Assembly (NCBI GenBank): GCA_021775755.1
Contig: JAJFHE010000014.1
Location: 26,447 to 90,446 of the forward strand
Length of the DNA: 64,000 nt
Source: Hyphomicrobiales bacterium
Lineage (GTDB): Bacteria; Pseudomonadota; Alphaproteobacteria; Rhizobiales; JAJFHB01
Direction: 5' to 3'
Part shown: piece after piece, positions 45,296 through 54,750 of the stretch
Position numbering within the stretch: the first letter of the stretch is position 1
How the letters are laid out: each line of letters opens with the position of its first letter
Position numbers and translations under genes: made by a program
Notes under the pieces: model-generated
Told to the model about the DNA's origin: nothing
The model's input: only the letters and a program-made list of their open reading frames with translations
Database searches by the model: none

Positions 45296-46381
45296 TCACA
45301 CCACCTCGAAATGTGCCATCCAGCCGAGCTCCGCGAACTCCGCCTGGTGGGCGTGGAACATGTAGAGACCGGGCTCGTGATCGGCGAAGGAGAATTCAAT
45401 TATGCCGCGCTGCGCCTGACACTGCATGACCGTATCAACGGTTTTGAGGGTCGGCGTCAGGGTCGTGCCGTGATCGTAATAATCGAAAAAATTCGCATGC
45501 AGGTGGAACGAATTGATCGGATCGAATTCCGTGATGTTCACGAGATAGATGCGGACAGGCCGTTCTTTTTCGATACGCACCGGCTTGTCCTGATAGGCAA
45601 ACGCGATGGAGTTCACCGCATAGAACTCGTTTTCCTCATCGAAGTTCGTGTCGAATCCGTTCATCACCATGACGAATTCCTGCCAGCGCGCATTGTCCGG
45701 CGAGCCGAGCAGACGGCTTTGCGCCACATCGGCGTACTCCAGGTGACGAGCGGGATCGGGATCGACGATGAAGGCGCCATAAAGCCCTTTATGCAGGTGG
45801 CGCTTCAGCGGGAAGGAATGGCAGTGGTAAAGGTGGCAGCCGAAGGGCGCGGCTTCGAACTCATAGGTAAAACTATCGCCCGGCGCGACTTCGCCAGCTC
45901 CGGGCACACCATCCATGCGGGCAGAGTGGATTCCATGAAAGTGCATTGTGTGCGTATGGGTGCCGGCATTGGCGAATTTGATGCGGATCAGATCGCCTTC
46001 GCTCGCCCGCAACGAGGGACCGGGAACACGGCCGTTGTAGGTCCAGGCGGGAAAGAAGACGCCGGGTGCAATTTCGATTTCACGGTCAACGGCGGTGATA
46101 TTGTACTCGCGCACGGTCCGGCCATCGTCCGTTTGCGAGACGGTTCCAACCTCCCAGTCCGTCAGCATTTCATGCGGATCGAACCCGTTACGGTCGTGAT
46201 CGACCGAGCCGACGACACTGTTGCGACCCTCGTGCGCGCCACCATGCGCACCGTGCATGGGGCCTGTAGTCTCTGCAGCCGAGGCTGCCGGCAGCAATCC
46301 GCCGCCGGCTGCAAGTCCTGTAAACAGAAACCGCCGCCGGCTGAGAAACTGGCGCAACGGTGCAAACTCGGACAGACGCAT
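45296..46381 (-). CDS. Tat-exported two-domain multicopper oxidase
   Basis: The 361-residue protein has a twin-arginine signal (SRRRFLFTGLAAGGG) and two cupredoxin domains with copper ligands TMHFHGIH, YHCHSFPLKRH, FHLHANFF and MFHAHQAEF. This is the small-laccase or nitrite-reductase-like layout; the HCH-x-HAH pattern suits a type 1, 2, 3 copper arrangement. Metal or phenol oxidation in the periplasm is expected. The ATG at 46381 is used; an in-frame TTG lies 21 bases upstream. It sits immediately upstream of the ZIP transporter, so oxidation may feed metal uptake. Confidence 0.9.
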   Translation of the reverse strand: MRLSEFAPLRQFLSRRRFLFTGLAAGGGLLPAASAAETTGPMHGAHGGAHEGRNSVVGSVDHDRNGFDPHEMLTDWEVGTVSQTDDGRTVREYNITAVDREIEIAPGVFFPAWTYNGRVPGPSLRASEGDLIRIKFANAGTHTHTMHFHGIHSARMDGVPGAGEVAPGDSFTYEFEAAPFGCHLYHCHSFPLKRHLHKGLYGAFIVDPDPARHLEYADVAQSRLLGSPDNARWQEFVMVMNGFDTNFDEENEFYAVNSIAFAYQDKPVRIEKERPVRIYLVNITEFDPINSFHLHANFFDYYDHGTTLTPTLKTVDTVMQCQAQRGIIEFSFADHEPGLYMFHAHQAEFAELGWMAHFEVV

Positions 46382-46523
46382 TTGACGATCCCGCAAATTC
46401 AACGACCGTGCGTGCCCTCCCTATTGAGAGCGTCTACACGTCCTGACAGGAATAATGCGAATAATTTGCAATAGCAACTGAACTTCACAGCAATTTGTCC
46501 AACCGGCAACATTGCCGCTCCGC

Positions 46524-47933
46524 TCAGTTTGCGAGAACTTTTCCTGGATTCATGATGTTCAACGGATCAATCGCCCGCTTGATCGTGCGCATCAACTGCA
46601 GTTTTTCCGGGGCGACGTGAGCGCTTAACGCGGAGAGCTTTTCGGTGCCGACCCCATGTTCAGCCGAAATCGAGCCGCCGATGCCGGCAAGCCCATCGTA
46701 AACGGCATGCGAGACGGCATCATAGAGTTCTCCAATCGGCCGCCCGGCCGTTATTGTGAGGTGCAGGTTGCCGTCGCCGAGATGACCCATCGCGAAGACC
46801 GAGAGCTCATGGTTTATCTGACGGATGCGCGCTGTTAGCTGCCCGATATAACCGTCAAGCGCTCCGAGCGGTACGGAAACGTCGTACCACAGGCCATGCG
46901 GGAATGCCCGGTCGATAGACCAGGAGTCTTCGCGCACCTGCCAGATTTCGCCACGCTCGCGCTCGCTGCCCGCGACAATGGCGTCCTGGAGTTCACCGGC
47001 CTCCGCAGCCGCGCCGAGTTCCTCTTGAAAAGCTTCTCTGCCTTCGGTGCCGCCGTCCACCACATCAATGATGACAAAAACCTGGGCATCCGTGTCCAGG
47101 AACGCGCTGAGGGCCGATACATTGAGGGCGCTTGCGGAGGTGCGCGCAAAGTTCCGCCACATGATTTCCGCCGCCCGGAGGGCGGTCGTATGCGAGTGCT
47201 GAAAACGCGAGAGCAGTGCCACCGCATGCTCTGCATCGGCACATGCCGCCAGCGCCGTCGCACGGTTAGCGTCCAGCACTTCAAGCTTGACCGTCGCGCG
47301 CGTCACCACACCGAGCGTGCCTTCGCTGCCGATAAAGAGATGCTTGAGGTCGTAACCCTCGTTCACCTTGGTCACGCGCTTCAGGTCGCTGAGGATTTCA
47401 CACGTCGGCAGAACAACCTCCAGACCGAGCACCCTGTGGCGCATGACGCCATGACGAAACGCTTCATTGCCGCCGGCATTGGTGGCGATCATGCCGCCAA
47501 TCGTTGCCGAGCCGCGCGCGGCAAGATCGATGCCCGGAGAAAGCCCGTGGTCGCGCGCCGCGGCCTGCAGTGTTTCCAGACGCACTCCAGCGCCGACATC
47601 GGCCACCTGCCCTTGCGGGTCTATCGAATGGATCTCGTTCAACCGGTCGGCGAAGATCAGGATTTGCCCGGGCGAGGACGCGGCGCCGCCGGCGAGCCCC
47701 GTGCGCCCGCCCTGCGGCACCACCGAAACTTGCTCGCGCGCACAAACTTCGAGCACAGCAGCCACTTCTTTCGCGGATCCGGGCAACACTGCGGTCATTG
47801 CCGCCAGGTTCTTCATGTGAAAACCCGGATCGAGAAGCTGCAATCTGTCTTTCTGCAAGACGTTGCCAGACCCGACCGCCGCTTTCAGATCTGAAATGAA
47901 CTGAGCGCAAGACATCGCCGCGCGTGCCTCCAT
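46524..47933 (-). CDS. FAD-binding oxidase, GlcD/D-2-hydroxyacid dehydrogenase family
   Basis: The 469-residue protein has the PCMH FAD-binding fold (VPQGGRTGLAGG, DLAARGSATIGGMIATNAGG, GLEVVLP) and the C-terminal cap with SAEHGVGTEKL. D-2-hydroxyglutarate or D-lactate dehydrogenase activity is typical. It starts with ATG in the TGATG overlap with the glutamine-synthetase-family gene, so the two are translated together. A hydroxyacid side step in polyamine or amino-acid breakdown is possible. Confidence 0.9.
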   Translation of the reverse strand: MEARAAMSCAQFISDLKAAVGSGNVLQKDRLQLLDPGFHMKNLAAMTAVLPGSAKEVAAVLEVCAREQVSVVPQGGRTGLAGGAASSPGQILIFADRLNEIHSIDPQGQVADVGAGVRLETLQAAARDHGLSPGIDLAARGSATIGGMIATNAGGNEAFRHGVMRHRVLGLEVVLPTCEILSDLKRVTKVNEGYDLKHLFIGSEGTLGVVTRATVKLEVLDANRATALAACADAEHAVALLSRFQHSHTTALRAAEIMWRNFARTSASALNVSALSAFLDTDAQVFVIIDVVDGGTEGREAFQEELGAAAEAGELQDAIVAGSERERGEIWQVREDSWSIDRAFPHGLWYDVSVPLGALDGYIGQLTARIRQINHELSVFAMGHLGDGNLHLTITAGRPIGELYDAVSHAVYDGLAGIGGSISAEHGVGTEKLSALSAHVAPEKLQLMRTIKRAIDPLNIMNPGKVLAN

Positions 47934-49288
47934 CACACATTCAGGAGCAGGAATTCCCGCTCCCAGGAACTGATCACGCGGCGGTATTGCTGCATCTCGT
48001 AGACCTTCACTTCCTGCAGCGCATCGATGAAGCGGGTGCCGAGCACCTGTTTGAGGGGTTTGGTGTAATTGAGCTTCGAAAGTGCATCGCCCAGATGTTG
48101 CGGCAGTGTGAAGGCATAGCGGTAAGCGCTGCCCTCAACCGGGGCATTGGGCTTCAGCTTCTCGGTCATGCCGAGATAGCCGCAGGCGAGCGATCCGGCG
48201 ATCGCCAGATAGGGATTGGCGTCGGCGCCGGGCACACGGTTCTCCACGCGCCGGTTCGCCCCATCCGATGAGGGCACGCGAAACCCGACCGTGCGGTTGT
48301 CATGCGACCAGTGCACGTTCGTCGGCGCGTCCGAATACGGCACCAGCCTGCGGTAGGAGTTCACGTTGGGCGCGAACAACGGCATGGCGGCCGGCAGATA
48401 ACGCTGCAAGCCGGCAATGTGTTGCAGCAACAACTTGGAGTCACTGCCGGATTTGGTGGCGAAGATGTTCTTGCCTGTCCTGGCATCTATCACCGACTGA
48501 TGGATGTGCATGGACGACCCCGGCTCATCTTCATGCGGCTTTGCCATGAATGTCGCATAGATATTGTGGGCGAGTGCCGCCTGGCGCACCGAGCGCTTGA
48601 ACAGAAACACCTGATCGGCCAGTTCAAGCGGATCGCCGTGGTTGAAGTTGATTTCAAGCTGCGCCGCACCGCTCTCGTGCGAAAGCGTGTCGATGTCGAT
48701 GTTCTGGGTTTCGCAGAACTCGTAGATGTCTTCGACAATGGGATCAAATTCGTTCGCGGCATCGATGCCATATGCCTGTCCACCCGCCTCGGCACGGCCG
48801 GACCGGCCGATGGGCGGCTCGAGCGGATAGTCCGGGTCGGTATTTACGGCAACCAGATAAAATTCAAGCTCAGGCGCGATTACCGGCTTCCATCCCTTTT
48901 CTTCGTAGAGCTTCAGAACCCGCTTGAGGACGGAACGCGGCGATATATCGACCGGGGAGCCGTCAAGATAGGTGCAGTCGCAGATGACTTCGGCCGTTGG
49001 CTCGTCGTACCAGGGAACCAGCCGGGCGGTGGAAGTATCGGGCACCAGCACCATGTCCGTTGACGCCGCATTCGTCGTCTCGGGCGTTGGCACGTAGCGC
49101 CCGGTAACGGTCAGAACAAAAATTTCCTCCGGCAGCCGCAGCCCGCCGCTTTCCGCCCCCTTGAGGAACTTTGACGCCGGCAGGATCTTGCCGCGCGCAA
49201 CGCCCGCCATATCCGGCACGAGGCACTCAACCTCTTCAATGCCCGAAGACTTGAACCACTCGGTAATGTCGCCGCCAGAAAACGCCAT
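47933..49288 (-). CDS. Glutamine synthetase family (gamma-glutamyl-amine ligase-like)
   Basis: The 451-residue protein has the GS core (RGKILPASKF, APELEFYLV, QLEINFNHGDPL, ATFMAKPHEDEPGSSMHIHQS, GADANPYLAIAG). The adenylylation loop of GlnA (NLYDLP) is absent. Such proteins (PuuA, GlnA3, GlnA4, FluG) ligate glutamate to polyamines or other amines. The ATG at 49288 follows GGAG. The gene is divergent from a second GS-like gene, with a 113-base promoter region between them. Confidence 0.9.
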   Translation of the reverse strand: MAFSGGDITEWFKSSGIEEVECLVPDMAGVARGKILPASKFLKGAESGGLRLPEEIFVLTVTGRYVPTPETTNAASTDMVLVPDTSTARLVPWYDEPTAEVICDCTYLDGSPVDISPRSVLKRVLKLYEEKGWKPVIAPELEFYLVAVNTDPDYPLEPPIGRSGRAEAGGQAYGIDAANEFDPIVEDIYEFCETQNIDIDTLSHESGAAQLEINFNHGDPLELADQVFLFKRSVRQAALAHNIYATFMAKPHEDEPGSSMHIHQSVIDARTGKNIFATKSGSDSKLLLQHIAGLQRYLPAAMPLFAPNVNSYRRLVPYSDAPTNVHWSHDNRTVGFRVPSSDGANRRVENRVPGADANPYLAIAGSLACGYLGMTEKLKPNAPVEGSAYRYAFTLPQHLGDALSKLNYTKPLKQVLGTRFIDALQEVKVYEMQQYRRVISSWEREFLLLNV

Positions 49289-49401
49289 GAAACTCCATTT
49301 CATCAATTACTTGCAAATGATAACGCATGCGATCATTCATAATCGCAGTACCGGCCCGGCGCCGGCGTTCAAAAACAGTGTCAACATAGTTGGATAAGAA
49401 C

Positions 49402-50790
49402 ATGACCGCCAGTTCAACCGCGACCCGGGAAGCCGACACTTTCTTCCAGCGTTTCCCCGATACAAAACTGGTCGACATGCTGGTTCCCGACATGAACGGC
49501 ATGCTGCGCGGCAAGCAGCTTGCCCGCGATGCGGTGAGCAAAGTCTATACCGAGGGTATCCGCCTGCCGGTATCAAATTACCTGCTTGACTGGACCGGCC
49601 AGTCAGTGCCGCCGATCGGTTACGGCACCATTGACGGCGATCCCGATTGGTACTGCAAGGCGGTGCCCGGAACGCTGAAACCCGTGCCTTGGGCGAAGCG
49701 TTCGACCGGTCAGGTCCTGACATCGATGGAGGATGAAAACGGCAACCCCCATTTCGCCGACCCGCGTCATATACTGCGCAATGTGGTGGGGCGCCTGGCG
49801 GACATTGGACTGACACCTGTTGTCGCAATCGAGTATGAATTCTATCTGATCGATCAAAAAAATGCGGCAAAGGGCCGGATCAGGCCGGCGCGCTCGCCCG
49901 AGACCGGCTGGCGGCCGGAAATCACGAATGTCTACGGTCATGACGACCTGGCGGACTTCGATGGGCTGTTCGCCGATATACACAACGCCTGCGAAGCGCA
50001 GGACATCCCCGCGGAAACATTTGTTTCCGAGTATGCGCCGGGCCAGTTTGAGATCAATATTCTGCACAGCGACGATGCATTGCATGCCTGCGATAATGCG
50101 ATCCTGCTTGAGCGCTGCATCCGCGAAGTGGCGAGGCGCCACGGTGTCATCGCGACATTCATGGCAAAGCCGTTCATCGAACAGACCGGTTCCGGCCTTC
50201 ATGTCCATGTAAGCCTGCTCGACAAAGACGGAAAGAACATACTGACCGGACCGATGGACGCCGAACTCAATCGGCCGATCAGCGAAACCATGCGGCACGC
50301 CATCGGCGGTATCGTCAAGACACTGCCGGAAAGCATGGCGATTTTCGCGCCTAACGCCAATTCCTACAGGCGGCTGATGCCGGGCGCCTATGCGCCGGTC
50401 AACACGCACTGGGGCGGCGACAACCGCACACTGTGCATCCGTATTCCGCCATCGGATGAAAAGGCGGTCCGTATCGAGCATCGCGCTTCCGGGGCCGATG
50501 CAAACCCCTACCTGGTTACCGCGGCGGTGCTGTCGGGCATTCATCACGGCATTACGCAAAAAATTCAACCGCCTGCCCCGGTACTTGGCGATGCAGCGGA
50601 AGTCGAGGGCACGGCACTGCCGTCGCGATGGGAGGCGGCACTTGCGCTGTTCGCAAACTCAACTGTCCTGCCGGACTATTTCGGAGCGGAATACTGTCAG
50701 TGCTTTCACGACTGCAGATTTTATGAAGCGGAGAAATTCCACGCCCACATCGATCCGCTCGAATTTGCGTGGTACCTGAGAACGGCATAG
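49402..50790 (+). CDS. Glutamine synthetase family (gamma-glutamyl-amine ligase-like)
   Basis: The 462-residue protein has GS motifs PDMNGMLRGKQL, VVAIEYEFYLID, QFEINILHSDDAL, IATFMAKPFIEQTGSGLHVHVSL and RASGADANPYLVTAA. It is only a distant relative of the divergent gene, so the pair is not a recent duplication. It is probably a gamma-glutamylpolyamine synthetase that makes putrescine or another amine soluble for breakdown. The Pot transporter a few kilobases downstream fits. Confidence 0.9.
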   Translation: MTASSTATREADTFFQRFPDTKLVDMLVPDMNGMLRGKQLARDAVSKVYTEGIRLPVSNYLLDWTGQSVPPIGYGTIDGDPDWYCKAVPGTLKPVPWAKRSTGQVLTSMEDENGNPHFADPRHILRNVVGRLADIGLTPVVAIEYEFYLIDQKNAAKGRIRPARSPETGWRPEITNVYGHDDLADFDGLFADIHNACEAQDIPAETFVSEYAPGQFEINILHSDDALHACDNAILLERCIREVARRHGVIATFMAKPFIEQTGSGLHVHVSLLDKDGKNILTGPMDAELNRPISETMRHAIGGIVKTLPESMAIFAPNANSYRRLMPGAYAPVNTHWGGDNRTLCIRIPPSDEKAVRIEHRASGADANPYLVTAAVLSGIHHGITQKIQPPAPVLGDAAEVEGTALPSRWEAALALFANSTVLPDYFGAEYCQCFHDCRFYEAEKFHAHIDPLEFAWYLRTA

Positions 50791-50796
50791 TGGCCG

Positions 50797-52929
50797 TCAG
50801 GCTGTGCGCAAACGGTACGTACGGTGAGATTGTATAAGCGACTTCGCAAGATCGAGCGTATCAACAAGCTCGCTTGCCGATATCGGTTTTGCAACGCAAT
50901 CGTCAAACCCCATATCGACGTAGCGTCGGTGCTCTCCCTCAATGCTGCCGGCGGTAACGGCGAGTATCGGAATCGTGGCGACGTCGCTTTTCAGGCCGCG
51001 AATTTGACGCGCCGCGGTGGGGCCGTCGACGTCCGGCATCTGTATATCCATCAGCACGATATCGAAAGTTTCGTCCTGAACCCTGGTGACCGCTTCCGCC
51101 CCGTTGTTTGCGACGACAACTTCATGGCCGATGCTCTCGATCATGCGCACCAGCAAATACTGGTTTGTTGCATTGTCTTCCGCCAGCAGAATGCGCAGTC
51201 CATCCTGATTGCCGTGCACAGCTTCGGCGGGTTTCAGCGGCATGGGACCATCGCGCCGAACTGCGGTTGCAAGATTAAGCGTAAACCAGAACCTGCTTCC
51301 CTGCTCAGGTGCGCTGTCAACGCCGATTTCGCCATCCATAAGCTGAACCAGCTTCTTGCAGATCGCGAGTCCGAGCCCGGTCCCTCCATAGTGACGGGAC
51401 GTCGAGCTTTCTGCCTGCGTGAATGGGGAAAAGAGATCGTCGCACCGGTCCGGCTGGATGCCGACGCCGCTGTCCCTGACTTCAAACATGAGCGCATTAG
51501 TTCCGCCAATCGGCTTTGCTGAAACCTCAACTTTGCCCGACGGCGTAAACTTTATCGCATTTGAGACGAGATTCGTGAGAATTTGGCGCAGCTTGGTCGG
51601 ATCGCCCCTACACCGGTCACAGCCGGCGGGATCGAGCGACACCATGAGCTCAAGACCCTTCGCCTCCGCCGTCGCCTTGAATGTCCGGGCGACATCGCGA
51701 ACCACTTCATCGACACTGAATGAGATGAACTCAACCTGCATCTGGCCGGTTTCAAGTTTCGAAGCGTCGAGAATATCGTTCAGGAGGCTAAGCAATCCGG
51801 TTGCCGATTCCCGGGCAATGTAAATCAGCTCTTTTTGATGTTCCGCCAGTTCAGACGCCGCAAGCAACTGGATTGTACCCAGCACACCATTCATGGGCGT
51901 GCGGATTTCATGGCTTATGGTTGCCAGAAACTCTGATTTAGCACTGTACGCCGACTGCGCATCATCGCGCGCCAGTCTCAGCTCCGCGGCCATGCGCTCC
52001 AGATCGGCATGCGCCGCGTTCAACTCCTCATGCTGGGCAGCCAGAATCTCGTGCTGTTCCCGAAGCGCGGCTTCGGCTGCGTCCTTGGCATGCAGCGCGT
52101 TGATCTCCTGGGTGACATCGGCGCCGGTGCCCCGGTAGCCGATGAAATTGCCCATCGCATCGAGGCGTGGCTTACCATTAATGCGAACCCATCCGACACT
52201 GTGCTCTGACGTCATGAAGGGATAAACGAAGTCCCGAAACTGGCGGCGATTTTCGAGGTCGCTCAAATGCGCCTGCCAAGCCGCAGCATCAATATCGGGC
52301 GCGCAAAAATCGGTTCGTTTCTTGCCGATCAGGTCTTCCGGCCTCGCGCCCATCTTGCGCTCAAGATCACCTGAGAAGGCGGAATAGCGCAGATCGGCGT
52401 CCATCTCCCACATCCAGTCGGAACCGGATTCGGCGTAGTCCTGGAAGCGCTGCTTGCTCTCGGCAAGCTCACGCTCTTTCAAACTAAGTTGCGTGACATC
52501 AACGCGTGTGCCGACAATCCAACCGCCACCCATTTCAGTTTCGTAAACTCTAAGCCGTCGGCCATTGACAAGCACCTGCTCAAACGGTTCACGCGATGCG
52601 CGGAGATTGATGATACGACGCTCAACAAAAGACTCAATTTGATCGGGATCGGTTATTCCAAGGCAGCCTATCGCTGTTTCTCGCGCAACCACGCGCAGCG
52701 GCTGGCCAAGCTGCCAGTTGGTACTGGCTGGCGCGTACATCTCACGGTAGCGATCGTTGAAATAGACGAGCCTGTCCTGATTGTCGAAGATCACAACGCC
52801 TTCATCAAGGGCTTCGACGGCGCGCGAGAGAAGGGTCAGTTCCTGCGGATTGAATGCATCTCCATCGCGGCCCGCCACTTCGTTTGCGGCCGCCCCGGTC
52901 GTGTGACTGAAAGTGTCTTTTCTGCTCAT
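50797..52929 (-). CDS. PAS-type hybrid histidine kinase/response regulator
   Basis: The 710-residue cytosolic protein has two PAS domains (LSRAVEALDEGVVIFDNQDRLVYFN; DYAESGSDWMWEMDADLRY with a PAC-like segment), a coiled-coil, a HisKA domain with phospho-His in FLATISHEIRTPMNG, an HATPase with LVSNAIKFTP and GTGLGLAICKKLV, and a receiver with the acceptor Asp in DIVLMDIQMPDVDGP. No transmembrane helix or HPt domain is present, so it must pass the phosphate to a separate protein. It ends six bases after the second GS gene, in convergent orientation. Confidence 0.93.
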   Translation of the reverse strand: MSRKDTFSHTTGAAANEVAGRDGDAFNPQELTLLSRAVEALDEGVVIFDNQDRLVYFNDRYREMYAPASTNWQLGQPLRVVARETAIGCLGITDPDQIESFVERRIINLRASREPFEQVLVNGRRLRVYETEMGGGWIVGTRVDVTQLSLKERELAESKQRFQDYAESGSDWMWEMDADLRYSAFSGDLERKMGARPEDLIGKKRTDFCAPDIDAAAWQAHLSDLENRRQFRDFVYPFMTSEHSVGWVRINGKPRLDAMGNFIGYRGTGADVTQEINALHAKDAAEAALREQHEILAAQHEELNAAHADLERMAAELRLARDDAQSAYSAKSEFLATISHEIRTPMNGVLGTIQLLAASELAEHQKELIYIARESATGLLSLLNDILDASKLETGQMQVEFISFSVDEVVRDVARTFKATAEAKGLELMVSLDPAGCDRCRGDPTKLRQILTNLVSNAIKFTPSGKVEVSAKPIGGTNALMFEVRDSGVGIQPDRCDDLFSPFTQAESSTSRHYGGTGLGLAICKKLVQLMDGEIGVDSAPEQGSRFWFTLNLATAVRRDGPMPLKPAEAVHGNQDGLRILLAEDNATNQYLLVRMIESIGHEVVVANNGAEAVTRVQDETFDIVLMDIQMPDVDGPTAARQIRGLKSDVATIPILAVTAGSIEGEHRRYVDMGFDDCVAKPISASELVDTLDLAKSLIQSHRTYRLRTA

Positions 52930-53163
52930 GCTTTGCCGGGCCGTTCACGTCTTGTCGAATCACTCTTCCGTCACCCTCAAGGATATACGGCTGCAGCGAT
53001 CTTAAAACTCTCAACGAGCACCGATACTCAGCTTTTTTGCCTAAAGAATCCTTACTTTCCGGGCGCGACCAGCTCATTTCGAGCTGCGCCGCGCGGCACC
53101 CAGTCGGGGATGTTCCGCGCGGTCAGCCCGGTAGTTCAAAATTTCACTTTTTCGGACAGGGAG

Positions 53164-53516
53164 TCAGTTTTCCAGCACGCGCGCGTCGCAAAGCTCGCGC
53201 GATGTATTGCCGATCTCGATATAGATCTGACGCCTTGCCTTGTTCAACACGATTTGCGTGTCTGCCGTATTGCCGGCAACGCGCGCGCGGATGGAATGCT
53301 GATTGACGCGCCACGCATCGAGAACCGCCGTTTGAAGATTGTTCAGATACATGTGTCCGCCGCGAGGCGTGTCTCCGTTTTCATAGATTATGAAGTGCAT
53401 GGCCGAATTCTGGCCCTGGCAAGAGTAAACCTCGTCTGCCTGTGCCGGTGTTGCGGCCAGAAATCCGGACAGTGCAACCAGCACCAGTGGAACAGTGAAA
53501 TAGTTTTTTTCGACAT
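53164..53516 (-). CDS. Small exported protein, start region possibly frameshifted
   Basis: A signal peptide (NYFTVPLVLVALSGFLAATPAQA) precedes about 90 residues with two cysteines (VYSCQGQ and RELCDAR) and no known domain. The best start is ATG at 53516, with GGAGG seven bases before it. That ATG is out of frame with the peptide by one base. An A-tract of seven directly after ATG-TCG would restore MSKKNYFTV if it had eight bases. As read, translation could begin at an ATG at 53544 without a ribosome binding site. This could be a sequencing error, a real mutation or phase variation. Confidence 0.55.
53504..53510. repeat. Homopolymer T7 (A7 on the coding strand) at a gene start
   Basis: The seven-base tract directly follows the best start codon of the small exported protein. 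One added base joins the start to the signal peptide in frame. The position and repeat type fit slip-strand change or assembly error. Confidence 0.6.
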
Positions 53517-53638
53517 GTTGTTTCCTCCGTTGATCCGTACACATTCGTAATATCCGGCCGTGTACTTTCAACGGAGGGCCGTTCCGGCGCATCATTCTTG
53601 GCAAAGAAATTCTTTACGTGGACAACTCTTCACCCAGA

Positions 53639-54721
53639 TCAACCGCCGAGCAGGAGAGCGTCCGTGGCGCGCCAACTGACCCAAGTGGTGTCGCCAACAG
53701 CCAGCGTATCGTCGAAATCGCGTGTGTCGTTCTGAACATTCGCAGTCAGCGAGATACCCGACGTGGTTTCAAGGAACACGTGGCTGGCATTCCCGTAATA
53801 CGCAAGATCCACGACCTTGCCCTGAACCTTGACATCTTTCCCGGTCGGCTTTTTGGCGGACAATTTCAACTTTTCCGGGCGGATCGCCAGTGAGACCTGG
53901 CCCTCGACACCTTCCGCATCCTCCACGTTGAACGCCCCGATACCGTCAACGGCAACCGTAACGGCATTGCCGCGACCGCGGCTCGCCTCTCCGTCGAGCA
54001 GGTTTACCTTGCCGATAAAGTCTGCGACGAAGCGCGTCTTGGGACTTTCATACAGTTCTTCAGGTGTAGCGATCTGGCTGACGCGGCCACCGTCCATCAC
54101 GGCAATCCTGTCCGCCATGGAGAGCGCTTCGTCCTGATCGTGCGTTACGATAATGAACGTAATGCCGACGCTTTCCTGCAATTTTGCCAGTTCCAGCCGC
54201 ATCTGTTCGCGCAGCTTGGCGTCAAGTGCGGAGAGCGGCTCGTCGAGCAGCAGCACTTTCGGCCGCTTGACCAGGGCGCGGGCCAGAGCAACGCGCTGGC
54301 GCTGTCCACCGGAAAGCTGGTCGGGCATGCGCTCCGCCAATTCGGCGAGTTGCACCATCTCAAGGGCTTCGCGTGCGCGCTGTTCAATCTCGGGCTTCGG
54401 CGTGCCGACCACCTTCAGCCCATAGCCGACATTGTCCAGAACCGTCATGTGCGGGAAGACCGCATAGGACTGGAACACCATATTGACGGGCCGCCGGTTG
54501 GGCGGCACACCGTCAGTGTCCATGCCATCGATCAGAATGGTGCCGTCGCTTGGAATTTCCAGACCGGAGATCATGCGCAGCAAGGTTGTCTTGCCGCAGC
54601 CTGACGGACCCAGCAGCGCAAAAAACTCATTCGGCCGGATGTCGAACGACACATCGTCCACCGCCACAACGCTGCCGAACCTTTTGGTCACGTTCTGGAT
54701 CGAAATGATCGCTTCACTCAC
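53639..54721 (-). CDS. potA: Polyamine ABC transporter ATP-binding protein (PotA-like)
   Basis: The 360-residue ATPase has Walker A GPSGCGKTT near residue 39, the Q-loop VFQSYAVFPHMTV, signature LSGGQRQRVA, Walker B VLLLDEP and the C-terminal TOBE domain (VQGKVVDLAYYGNASHVFLE). The GTG start at 54721 follows GGAGGACG. It energises spermidine/putrescine import. It is last in the minus-strand potD-potB-potC-potA order, 30 bases after potC. Confidence 0.93.
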   Translation of the reverse strand: MSEAIISIQNVTKRFGSVVAVDDVSFDIRPNEFFALLGPSGCGKTTLLRMISGLEIPSDGTILIDGMDTDGVPPNRRPVNMVFQSYAVFPHMTVLDNVGYGLKVVGTPKPEIEQRAREALEMVQLAELAERMPDQLSGGQRQRVALARALVKRPKVLLLDEPLSALDAKLREQMRLELAKLQESVGITFIIVTHDQDEALSMADRIAVMDGGRVSQIATPEELYESPKTRFVADFIGKVNLLDGEASRGRGNAVTVAVDGIGAFNVEDAEGVEGQVSLAIRPEKLKLSAKKPTGKDVKVQGKVVDLAYYGNASHVFLETTSGISLTANVQNDTRDFDDTLAVGDTTWVSWRATDALLLGG

Positions 54722-54750
54722 GAAACTCGTCCTCCGGATTGGGGCATGAT

